Assembly (NCBI RefSeq): GCF_036884655.1
Contig: NC_088327.1
Span: 12,389,001 to 12,453,000, forward strand
Origin: Musa acuminata AAA Group
Taxonomy: Eukaryota; Streptophyta; Magnoliopsida; Zingiberales; Musaceae
DNA length: 64,000 nt
Direction: 5' to 3'
In this document: piece after piece, positions 38,301-51,048 of the stretch
Layout: every line of letters starts with the position of its first letter
How positions within the stretch are numbered: the first letter of the stretch is position 1
Program-made: the position numbers and the translations under genes
Notes under the pieces: model-generated
What the model saw: the letters and a program-made list of their open reading frames with translations, nothing else
Told to the model about the DNA's origin: nothing
The model's database searches: none

Positions 38301-41300
38301 GTCATCTTACTGCCATACGCAATTTGTCATTTCTAATTTCGTAATCATACCTGAAGCTCTTTATGTTGTCAAATGTAATTTGTCATTTTGAATAGTGCAA
38401 CAGTGCCTGTCATCTTTTTATGTAATACAAGCATTTTTTATCTGCATCCAGCAATAATTTGTTATGCAAGATTTGTGAGTTACACAGTCTTTATTTGTTT
38501 CTTTTCCCCTTGGCTATTTTAGGTGAAAAGCTTCAGGGCCGATGACCTGTTAGAATATTACAAAGTAAGTTCTGTTTATCATTGTATTCTCACTTGGTCA
38601 TATGTCTCAAAGGGAACACAGATCTTCGTTTTGAAATTTTTTTCTTATTATTTTGGCATACCATGTATCAATTGGCTTCCAATTTATGATTTGTTCTCTA
38701 AATAAAAAAATTGCTACACCCTGGATGCAAATGCTTTTAGTACCAATAACTTATATCTCCAAACATCTTTGCAGTCAGATTTGAAGCTGAAGAAGTACTT
38801 GCACATAATTGAGAATTCTCCTGTGTACCCTGTGATATATGACAGTAATAGGTAAGGCAATCATTTTGCTAGGGACTATGCTTCTTTTATAGGTGAGCGG
38901 TTATAAACTTGCTCGGTTATTTTTTGTCAGGCGACCAATTCTGCTCATGGCTTTTTGTATTTTTCCTTGTTTTTCTCACACTCTTTTGATTAACTTCCTT
39001 AGTGTAGAATACTACAATGCTATCATTAGCTGGGTTACCGTAGTGATTTTGTGTTTCCGTCTTTTTTTTTTAACAAGTATTGACCTGCTTCTTACTAGTG
39101 CATTATGTTTTCTGCAGAACTGTTCTGTCATTGCCACCAATTATCAATGGTGCACATTCAGCAATCAGCCTAAAGACAAAAAATGTGTTCGTTGAATGTA
39201 CAGCCACTGATTTGACAAAGGCTAAGATTGTTTTGAACACAATGGTAGGCGGTAAAAAATGATTTAAAAGCTAATGTTTGTTTGTTAATGCATTACAACT
39301 TGAAGTTGGAATGATTCTGATGATTATGGCTTTTTTGTATTTTTGTAGGTGACGATGTTTTCTGAATATTGTGAAAATAAATTTGAGATCGAACCAATTG
39401 AGGTGGTAAACTCTGATGGCAAGTCTAACATCTACCCCGATCTTTCAATTATGAAAATGGAAGTCCCTCTGTCTGACCTTGTTGATCCAATTGGTATCTC
39501 ACTTGATGCTACGGAGGTATTAATATCTGCTGTTTATAGTGGTATCTACTTTACTAATGTGGTTAATGGTCTTGGTTGGATCTGATCATTTTCCAGTAGT
39601 CTTTTCTTGTACATTTTTTGTTTTAATAATTTGGTTAATATATTTCTTGTTCACTTTTCTTCAGAATGGTTAAAATGCACCTTGAAAGTATTTTTATCTT
39701 GTGTCTGACAACAAAATCATGGTATTTTGTTATGTCACCATACTATTTATGTGACACCCTCTTGAATTGTTTTTGCTATAACTTAAAAAATTAGATCAGC
39801 TGTTTGTTCAGTCTGTAAGTGCTATGTAGGTGATCCAAGGCAATTCGTTAATCTTTATCTGTTGTCAGATTTTTCTTGGCTTAATTCTTTACAGACCATG
39901 TTGGGACTTGAGTTATGGAGAATTTTTTTAACCAATTGCACAGCATAAAATCAGTTTTGTCTTTGTATAGTAGCTAGTAATTGCTCTTTTTAGCTGCCCA
40001 CTATCAATTTAACAATCATTCCTATGCTCTAAGTCAGTCTTATAGCATATTGTTTATTCTTGGTCAAGAAAGAGTCTTTGTTACTGTACATTTAGATCCA
40101 CTATTTCAAGAGTATGAGCTAAAGTTTCCAATTTAAATGCACAAGCATTTCTATGGTGTTTCTTTTATTTTCTCAATGTGCTTTTGCCACGAGGATGGGC
40201 ATGTAAGCATCATCATGATTTTAAGTATTCTATATTCATTTTTGCCTTTCTTCTATGTTACAACATTTTTAATTTGCTTTATTTTTCTTTATGATCATAA
40301 TGCTGGAACAGGAGTGTGCTAGTATGCGTATGTACTGCTGAGCTTGACAGTTGTCTTTTGTTGAAAAAAAAAAGTTGTCTTTTGGTTTGGCTACTCGTGT
40401 ATGCTTAAGACTAATCAATGAACTTGAGATCCCTGAAATTTAGCTTTCCTTCATTTTAAGGTGCACTATAAACAAACCTTGTAGCTGAAATTTTGTCTGA
40501 TGTCTATACAGCATTTTGTAGATTTCGATAGTAACTTATAGCTTGTCAATTGGCATGTAAGATAGGTGACACACAAGTTATCTGGCTCTTTCATTTTCTT
40601 GTGCCTTTATAACTCGACATCATTAGCCTTAACTCATCTTTGTCCCTTTATTGTTTTGTGATTAGCAAACCAGTGAAAAATCTGTTCTCCATTATGAGAA
40701 TGACTCAAATAATTAGACTTAAATATGTGATAATACTCGATAATTATGTGATGTTTACTTTTGGTAACAGCATTCTCATATACAACTTTGGAGATGTACA
40801 ATCCTAAACACTTAAATGTGGCAGGTTGTAACCTTATTAAATAAAATGCAATTGCAAGCGGAGAAGTCCTCATTGACTGGTGGAGAATGTAAAATTTTTG
40901 TATCTGTACCTCCCACTCGAAGTGATATTCTACATGCCCGTGATGTGATGGAGGTGGGGTTTTACCTAATCTTGTAATTATTATCAACTTGCTAATAGTA
41001 TTTGATTGAAGTTTTTTCTTTTTGGTTAATTTTGCTAGTTTTTTTTTAACTTATAAATCTTTTTCTGTTGTACTTAAAGGATGTTGCTATCGCTTATGGG
41101 TACAACAACATTCCAAAATCGAAGCCTAAATGCATGACTACAGGAAGTCGGCAGCCATTGAACCGTTTTTCTGATAAAATCAGAGCTGAGGTATGCATAG
41201 AACTCATGTTGTAATCTTGTTACTACTTAAAAGTAACTAAATATGTGTTTAAGGTTTGTTTAAGACCTATATTAGCTGACTGATTATAGCTGTTATTGCT

Positions 41301-44300
41301 ACCATTATGTGAACGAACTAGTTCTGTGCTTTAACTGCTTCTAACAATGGTCAAATATTCTGATACCACTACAGACAGCATACCTTGCAAATTGCTGATT
41401 TAGAATTGAAACAGCATATTATATGGATATATGTACATGGATTCAGTTACTGGTGTATGCCGAGCACATCAACCGATATGTACCAATCAAATCTTGTGCT
41501 GCTCTGTGATATACCAACAGTACCAGAATAATATTGATCTTTTGCACATTTTGTATCTTTTCTTCTATCATGGTTTTGTATTGTACCCATGTAGCATACT
41601 GATCCGTTAGATATTATACCAATATATGAGTCGTTAGATGATATTCAGGATCTTTGTAACAAGATCTAGAATGTTGTTCTGGTACATCCTGGCCGCTGCT
41701 ACAGCACATTGATGGCACACTTCATCATTATATTACATGCATTATTGGTCATCTGACTATTTGATAAGTGGCATGTGGTATAATTAAGCACTTTGCTGCC
41801 AGTGCTGTGCCATATTGTGTACCTGCCAACATTTGTAACTTACCACATTAAAACTTGATATGTGTAATACCTGGACATTTTTAAATAGAAATTGAACAAG
41901 TATTATGTATCATTCTTGCTGTCTTTTTTAGCTAGTTGAGGCATTTGTTGCATTCATACTTCTAGGTTATGTTATCACCTCAGATACTTGTAAAGAAATT
42001 CTTTACAAGTCTAATAATGTTATTGTGTATTTTATAAACTCAGTGGAATTGGTGTTGATCTTTAGGTTTCTAGGGTTTAAAGAAATTGCTCAAGTATGTG
42101 GAACATATCCTGCAGTTGAATTTCTACCTAAAGATGAAGCTACCAACATTCCAGTCATGTACTTTTAAGTTTTAACTGTATCAAATTATCGATAACTTAT
42201 TAATGAATGCAGCAGCAGGTTTTACGTCAATATGTTTTTGGGGTAGTACATCTTTCATGTAATAGAAAACATCTGCATACTGGTTGATAATTTCTGCTTT
42301 TGAGTATGGAAACAATGTGTATAATACAATGTCTTGAACTTGTAAATATCATAACCTGGGTAGTCTAGGTCCTCTAGGACAATTTGCTAAAGTTTCTAGA
42401 TGGTGTTCCATACGGATTTACTTCTTTGAGTCATCCATTGATTCTTCTCATTATTATTTGTCTTAAAATAATTGTATTTTTTGGCAAATAATTTTTTATT
42501 TAAGCTTACTATTTAAATTACTGTTTCTAGTACATTTCCTGTGCTAAGCCACCCATGCAAAGTGATTTGGCTTTCATAACATTAATGTTAAACATATTTG
42601 CATCTTCTGTAGGTTGCCAGGGCAGGTTACATGGAAGTGCTAACTTGGATATTGTGCTCACATGAGGAGAATTTTGCAATGTTAAGGCGGAAGGATGATG
42701 GAGATAAAGCAGTTATCATTTCAAATCCTCGTTCAGCTGACTTTGAGGTTTAACTTATACATTAAGTAACTAATGCTTTGCTTTTAATTGCATTTATTTG
42801 TAGAATTTGTCCATAGTATGTGAACCTTATGTTCCTTAGAATCTACCGCTGTCTATCTTTTTGGACCAACCAGTCATATTTCGTAATGTGATTATTATCT
42901 ACTCTTGTATGCATCTTTGAATGGACTCCTTGATACCCAATGCAGCTCACTTGAACCTTAGGGTCTCGTGGATACCTATGTGCTTTTACATCTTTATTTC
43001 CTTTTGTCTGAAGAACTCTGCTCTTACATTTATAAAATTCCAAGTTTTGCTACCACCTTTAATATCTGTTTCATCACCAGATAATTTGTCCAAGCTTGTT
43101 TTTCTTTTCATCTATAATTGTTGAAGCAATCTACCTTTTTTCTACATGAGGTCATGTTTTCTCTTATGTTGATGAAGTCTGTAAGTTAATTCTTCTCTCT
43201 TAATTGGTTATTAAAACAATGAATCGATTGTCGAAAGTCTTGGTGAATTTTGCTTTAGCCCCAGGGGCCTTTCAGGTGTATGATACCTGTAACCTGCCTA
43301 TCCTGGTTCATGTGATTTGCTATTCCACAGTTGACTTTCTGAGCCTATATATCACTTTCTTATTTCTTTACTTCATGAATAAACTAAAAAGTTGCAGGTT
43401 TTTCTCCCAGGTAACAGGACCATATATCATTTTATATAGTATAAAATAATTCATTGTCATTGGCAAACTAAGACTTTCTGTCACATTCTAGCTTAAGATG
43501 TCTAATTAAATCTAGATATTAAATTTAAAGATCAACATTTTTTATTTCTTTATTTTTTTTCTTGATCTTAGGCCTTGATTTTAATGTGTACATAAGAATA
43601 AAGATGAGAATTGATGATTTCAGCGGTAGAAAAATATAGGAAAAGGTGCATGAACTTTGAGGTTTTTCTAGAAAAAAGTGGAACATCTTGGAATCACTGT
43701 GTATTATTGTCTTGTGAAATTGCAGCAGCATATAGCTACTCTGAATTTATGATAACCTGCAGACCAATGAACAGCTGTGTTATTTTGGTGTGCGCTGTGG
43801 ACTTTTAACTACAGGAGCAATTGGGTTTCATATAGTTGTGAATGCTATTCATGATTGATATCTTACACAATAGTGATGCAGACAAATCACTCATTTTCTC
43901 CAATATATTGTACTATTTTCTATACTTTTTTCATCTTTTAATGCATGACCTTTGCAATGTGGTCTGAGATTACTTTATTAGCTCCTAAGTAGTTACTTTC
44001 TTTATAGTTTTGTATCATATTTTGCTTATATATCTGATTGCTAGTTTGGAATTTATTGCAGGTTGTTCGAACAAGTCTCATGTCATGCTTGCTAAAGACT
44101 TTAAAGCATAACATAGATCACCCAAGACCCATAAAGGTACATACTGAAAATTTATTAAAAATTCTGTGGCCTAATGTTTTGCTGGACCACCTTTGTCTGA
44201 GTTGAATATCCCTCCATTTCAATTATTTCTTTGTAATTTGAGCTGTTAGAATTTGTTAGGTTTTTATATTGTCAAGACACTGGATTAGTGATTATATTGG

Positions 44301-47300
44301 CTAATTGAATAGAGAAATTCCTTTAGATATAGCATTGTTTCTTGTCAAACTCTCAATTATGGAATTTTCATTTGGATTAAACATAACTAGCGCATGCTAT
44401 GTATTTTGTAATTTGAAAGAAGTACCATGGTTCAAACATATCTGACACATGGCAGGATAGAAATTGAAGTCAATTGATTACTTCGTGTTTGTTGTATGTC
44501 CATCTATGATTACTTCGCTGGCATATTGACTATTTCTCTTAAAATACCCGTTCACTAACTTTTTGCTGATATTTATTTTCCAGTTTCATGATGAAACACC
44601 TCTCATATGACTAGAAGCAAGCTTTTCTTTTTTTGTGATATTTGGTAAATAAAGACTGCTGTATGTGTTCTATATGAATTTTTGCCAATTTGTTGCTGTT
44701 AATTGTAAAGGATGAAGGTGCCCCATAGCTATTGTAGGATTAGAATTTTATGAAAAATTCCTTTCGACATGTTGTGTTACTAGCCACGAGACTTCACAAA
44801 TATTATTTAAGATTTGTGCTTGAACTCGTAACCATGGACAATTTATTAATTCTTTTTTTGTGAGTAACTAATCATGTCAAGGCTTAGAAATTTGGCCATT
44901 ATCCAAGTCTTTTTTTTCTTTACAATATTAGGGGGTAAAATGCTAATTCAGATGTTTGCATCTATGATTTTATTATTCTCGCATTTTGAACAGGAAACAG
45001 TTATCCTTTGTAATTGACTGAGTATAGTCTTGGAGAACATCTGCGGATAGAATGTTATGTGTTTTTGCATGTAACTAATAACTCTGGTCTCTTTCTTGCA
45101 TGAACTTGTACATCTTTTGAGTCCGTTATAATCACAAACCATATATATTTGCTGTACTCTGACTGCGAACCTAAGCTCTGGTTTTGATTTAGATCTTTGA
45201 AGTTGGTGATGTTGTTACCTTGGATGGTGAACGTGATGTTGGTGCAGCAAATAACCGTCGACTTGCAGCATTGTATTGCAACGTTTCCTCAGGCTTTGAG
45301 GTATATCTCATACAATCAAAAGCATTTCATTGTCAAACCCTTCTGTAAATGGATGAAAGTTTGTCTTGCATATTAATTAAAGTTTTTAGGTTCTTTAGAT
45401 TATTTTCTTAAATGCTTTTAGTATTTAAATTAGATTTTGCCACTTAAGATGATTGCTTCTTTTGTAAATGAAAAAGGTGAAATTTTAATTTATTAAATTT
45501 ATTTGGAAATATATGTTATGGCATAAATAATCTTTGATGTATGGGATAAGATGTTCTATCCTAATAGTAGTAAATCTAATATGGGCTGGTCTGATGTTTG
45601 CCCAGGTTGTAGTTGAATTTATAAGGTAATCTATTAATTTTTTCGTGACCAGTTCTTAACACGAAGCAAAGCTTGATTCATGTCCTGCACAGTATTGCTG
45701 GTGTGTTACTGATGCAAGCCTCTGTTTGCAAAATTACGGACCTTCACTTTCATGCATATGTAACCTTTTGCATACCATGTAAATACTCTTTTCTACTTCA
45801 TATTTATTATGAACAAGAAACATACATGTAACCTGCTTCATTAGAATCCACCAGATTTATTGGCTGAATTAAATCAAAGTTCATCCCATCCATCAACATT
45901 TGTTTTCTTTAGTTTATAACAATTGCATCACATCTGCAGGTCTCAAATCTATTTATGATTGCGAATAGAAGCCTAAGGTCTGATTTCTGATATCTGCATA
46001 ACAACATTCTCTTTTGATGTGAATGTCCCTTAAAGTTTTAGCTTTTGTCAGCTACACAATATTTTTTTCTTTTTCTGTTCTCTATGGCATGACCTCCTAA
46101 GCACTTTTCGGAACCCATGGTCACAAAATCCCTATTTCTTCATCGCTTGTTTTTCCTTCTTTCATTTTAATGGTAATTAACCAACATATTCTATCCAATA
46201 TAAGTAGAGTGTATGAATGTTTTCTGAAAAAATGTTGGCAGCGTTATCTCATATTGGAATATTTTTAGTATTTGTTGATAAACTATATAACAAACTTGTA
46301 AGCAAAGCCAAAAAACCTGACCCTGATGGGATAACTGACTTGTAACTTGACACATTAACTTTGTAGCACGTGAACCATTGACTCAGAATACTTAAACCCA
46401 AACTATTGGTAGTAGACCCATCTAGCCCTTATAAATCCATTCAGATCATTTCCTACCTGCAACGTGCACTAAACCGGTGTTATATGTGTTGTTTCCATTC
46501 AAGATCTATTGGCTTATCTGAATATCAACCTACTGTAGGCTGAACTCCAGTTTTGGGTTTTGATGGAAGACCAGTGATGTCAGTGTGGACCAAGATAAGC
46601 TATTGCCAATTTTAATACACGTGTGCTACATATATTCTTTTGATAGGCCAAATTAAAATATTGCTGTATCGATGTTGCTAACCTTCTCTGGATGGCATAT
46701 CGAAACCTGGTAATATTCATATAAAAGATCACAAGTAAGAATTATACAGGCAGTTAATTACAGGACCAAATTGTATGAAGCTAGAAGGTTGTATTATAAT
46801 GTAAAGATATAGTTGGCCTCTCATTATTGAAGTACCTCTGATGAAATTGCATGTTAGCTGTATTGCATATAATATAGTAACAGATTTTGTTAATTTTAAT
46901 GATTTATTTACTTTTCATATTATGAGCTCTCTGTTTGTTTGAGTGACTATATCTTTATCAAGCATGATTTGGTAAGGAATTATAATGCACACTAACGATG
47001 TTAAATTCATTATGCAGGAAATTTTGGGATTGGTGGAAAGAATCATGAAAGTTGTAAGAGCACCTCATCTGCAAATTTCTGAAAATTATATTATTCCTTC
47101 AGATGTAAGGATGTGCTTTATGCCCTATCATTCTCATTTTTTTCCATCACTGTGAGATTCCTAATTATATGATTACCTGCTCACTGAAGGAACCGGAATA
47201 TTTTCCAAATAGACAATGCAGCATCATATTGAATGGAAAACAAGTAGGCAATTTTGGGATTGTTCATCCTGAGGTACTTTGCAGAATTCCTACATAGAAA

Positions 47301-49005
47301 ACTGATATCTGCAGTGCGCTATATTCTTTTTACAATTTTCCGTTGTGTTATTTATCTTTTTCTTTGTGTGTGGGTTGTGTATATATATTTATGCATACAA
47401 AATAGTTTATAGATAATCAGGAAATCATTATTTGTTTACTTCTGCATCTGGCCTTTACATAGATATGAAATTGTTATTAGGATCATCTTAAGCTCTCATT
47501 TCTTGCCTTCTAGTTTATGAAAACTCAAATAGTGATGTTATTCTTGTTAACTTTCCCTTGGATAACATAATATGTCAAAATTTTAGGTTCTCTTCTGGCA
47601 CCAGCTTATGGTGCTTTATTTTTATAAGCAGGACATGCTTTTTAAGTTTAATATTATTGCCATGTGTTTTTTGTTGATGAACCCAATCTAAGCACCATTT
47701 AGTGGCTAAGGTCCATGTCTTACTCTAACTGTTCATTTGAGCAGATTGCAGGACTAATCCTCTAGATAAAGAGGCAAAGTGAGTTAAAAGTCATTTTGAG
47801 TAAGCTGTACTAAGATCAAAATTATTAAGCACTAAGTAGTAGAGAACACATCATGGACGTAAACAGAGAAGATTTTTAATTAGTGAATGGCAGTTGTGTT
47901 GCCTCATTATGTAAATGGCATTACAATGTTCCCATTGTGCATAATGTTCTGATCATGAAACATCACTTTCTCCAAGCCCAGTAAATGGGGAGGGTGCTCT
48001 AGGTAGCTGGGGGAGTATTCTTGTGTCAGTGAAATGAATATTAAGCTTTACCATGTTTGGTGGTGTCGTCTCCTAATAGTAAACCACTACCTCTGGTTGA
48101 TGTGAATATAACGGATTGTCAGTGTCCACTAGGATGTTCTAAACAAGATGTACCCTGTAAAAACTCTTGTAGCAACATTTCAGTGATTAAGAGGCTATAT
48201 TTTGTAGATGCATGTTCTGAAGCTAAAAGAATATTTGAATATGAAATACAAGACTGTTACATCTGATATATGATCGGGAGAATTAACATACTTGTCTGTT
48301 GGTAATAGAGGGACAATTTTAAATTCTTCCAAGTAATTTCATTTCTTTACTGGATGGAGCAGATTCTTGCAGCAGAATTAAAAATGGTGGTTTATTATGT
48401 AACTATGAGCTTCTTAGTGGTCAAGATATTTCAGGATGGATGACTCACTGTATTTGATGTGTATTATGTATTGACACTCCTAATATACTTCTTGTGTGTG
48501 TAATGTGTCCACATATTTTCTTCAGTTCACTTAAAAGATATTTCAGATGAATATTGACTACTAATATGAGAAGATGGTTTGTCGACCTGAAACATTTTAT
48601 TTTGTTCTAATTTTTCATAGATGTTGGACTGACAGTCATTAGATTCAAGTGGACTCTCCATGGTTTTTGTATCCATCTCTCCATTGGCTTGTCAACTTCT
48701 GTAGTAGTTGATCTTATTTATAATACTGAAATTACTGACAATACCGGCCCTCGATGCATCGATAGTGCTACACTACATTTATCGTACATTATGCTCCAGC
48801 AATCACTACTACGTGTGCATTGGCAAATAGCAGGCATACAAAGCATGTGACTATATTCTGTTTGATATTCCTTTCCTGAAGTTACTACAGAGTATGTATG
48901 CTTAACATTGATGTATGTGGGTATAATATTTTGCAGGTTTTGAAGAAATTTGGTATTCCAGACCCTTGCTCTTTCTTGGAGATTGACATCCAAGCTTTGT
49001 TGTAG
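35361..49005 (+). CDS. Phenylalanyl-tRNA synthetase beta subunit, cytosolic type, 594 aa, 19 exons
   Basis: Exons: 35361-35418, 35504-35559, 35658-35761, 36287-36416, 36566-36681, 36791-36857, 37234-37275, 38523-38564, 38775-38851, 39118-39244, 39349-39516, 40825-40953, 41080-41190, 42613-42747, 44062-44136, 45193-45300, 47018-47104, 47190-47273, 48937-49005. They total 1785 nt in phase with GT..AG borders throughout. The protein starts [20 protein letters not shown], carries an acidic loop ([11 protein letters not shown], about residues 52-62) and the [20 protein letters not shown] block of the B3/B4 editing region. It then shows a B5-like region ([22 protein letters not shown]) and a catalytic-like core ([15 protein letters not shown]). 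It is the archaeal/eukaryotic cytosolic form, which pairs with an alpha subunit to charge tRNA-Phe. There is no transit peptide. Length matches other plant copies (about 598 aa). Six introns exceed 1.2 kb. Confidence 0.96.
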
Positions 49006-51048
49006 GGTAAAGTATTTAAGGTACAAAATGACATGATCCGCTCATTCTTTTTACGATGAGTTATCTCAGTTAATGAATTTGGAGAATGCTAGCAAGAGTC
49101 AATACTATTACTTGTGACAAACTCCAGGCTTATTACAGTCGAATGCATGTAATTTGTGTTTAATAGTACTTTCCATGCCAATCTGACTGCTAGCAATTGG
49201 TAATTTTTGGATTGCTTTATTGCAGTGTACTTTCAAGTTTTATTGATATTGTCTACGTTACAAACATTTCGTGTTGCTCTTTTCCACTTATGCATGCCTG
49301 CTATGTGGTTTTAGAACTCATGTAGAACGTGTAATGTATATGCTGGTAGATTCGGTTTAATTCTTCTACCAAGGTTTTAAGATACCAGTCTTCATTCAGT
49401 TGCTGTAATCTATTAGATTGGTACGGTACCATCTAATATCATTGAATGAAATAATATAAATAAATAAATAAATCATATCATGTATCAATATTGGTCTGTA
49501 CACTTGGTACTTGATTGGGCCGATAAAACTAATAACTACATAGTAGTAGTGCCATTGGTGTTTAAAACTCTCTACATTTCAGATGAACAATTGTCTCAGT
49601 ATGTGTTGGGAGTATGCTAAAACCTTGGCACTTTTTTATGGAACATTTTATTTCTCCATGGCACTTTTTATCAGCACAGAATCCAATCTGTTACTTATAG
49701 ATTCCATCATCTTTATGGGAGTGGGAATATTGGAATAGCAAAGATTCACATAGCACAGGAACACAAGGTCATGGAACAAAGTCAGATTCCAGGTGGAAGT
49801 AACTCCAAATTCATGCATAGGAGAACTAGTAAATCTTGGGATGCCATCCTGAGTACATGAGTTGTCTCATTCCCTACAGTCTCAATCCAGGTACTTTATT
49901 CTACCATTAGCACCCAAACCGTCAACCATTGGTAGAATCATTCCTTGGCAACTTAGTCTGGTTTTATGTCCACATCCCCTTTAAGAGGGGATGGGGATGA
50001 TGAATCTTCCCGCAAAAAGAAGCTTTCAATTCGGAACTCAGCTGAACCCGTCCGTCGGTGCCATGATTCACAGGGAAACTTTGTCGATGCAAAGCTTTCA
50101 ATCTCGACTATGGCAATAAAGTTGTGACAAGGAAACCTAATGTGGAATTATGACTATAATTACGACTTTGACACTAGGACATATGTGACATTCAACCATT
50201 ATAAGTAATGTTTAAGAACTTTCAGAACTCAAAGGGATCATACCGCAGCTTTGAATAAAATAATGCTCATAATCCTATCCCAGAAGCTTCCCAAGGTCAA
50301 CTAAGACAACAACAACAACAAGCACAATACTTGATGCAGTTTAAACTGTCAACAATTAAGTAATCTCCTCCAAGGCCTTGCAGGAAATGAAGGTACACCA
50401 CTAAGGTTTTCAATATTTGATTAAGACTTTGCATGCATTTTTCTAAGATGATAGAAAGATAAGGAATCCCAATTATAGAGACAAGCCAGCAGAGCATGAT
50501 ATAAATGCACAAAGGACAGCCTTTCAGACAGTGCATAAGAAAGCACGAAAGCAGAAACATACAAAAGAATAATGGATTTGATAATGACAGCAACAAAGGT
50601 TCAACCAAATGTTACATCAGATGGAGAAAATAAATATGCACCAGTGGTTTGATCACCAAGCATCTTTTCTATTAGTCAAATCCCCAACAGACTCAACCCC
50701 ACTTCTGACCCCCAATACAGTAGATAATACCATGACAAACATTCAACACAAGTTAGATGAGTTTCATTGCAAATAAACATATGAACTTTGTTTTTAGATA
50801 ATAATACTAGTCAAAGGTGGGAAGTAGAGATGAGCTTTCTTTGATGTTTTGGACCTTTTAGAACTGCTATTGAAGTAATAACAAATCCACTTCTAAAAAC
50901 CAAATGAATCTCTGATGATTAACCCTTCAACTTCTTTCCTCTGGTTCACCTTCCCAAATAACCAAAAAAATGTTATTTACTTTGGTCGTTAACTACTGCT
51001 GCTACTACTACTACTACTAGCAGTTCAGTGAATATCCAACTCTTGTTG
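49006..51048. other. Intergenic: convergent 3' flanks of PheRS beta and the CCCH gene
   Basis: Both neighbours end into this spacer, so it holds two 3'UTRs. A short AAAT run is at about 49,456-49,473, inside a stretch with GGTACGGTACC-like words (49,370-49,560). Near 51,000 there is a small ACT repeat in the CCCH 3'UTR. The 103-aa minus frame at 50,297-50,608 has no recognisable family. Confidence 0.5.

Noticed and set aside
48057..48266. Cysteine-containing 69-aa frame inside the last PheRS intron
   Set aside because: It starts with TTG, has no family resemblance and lies wholly within an intron whose borders are clear.
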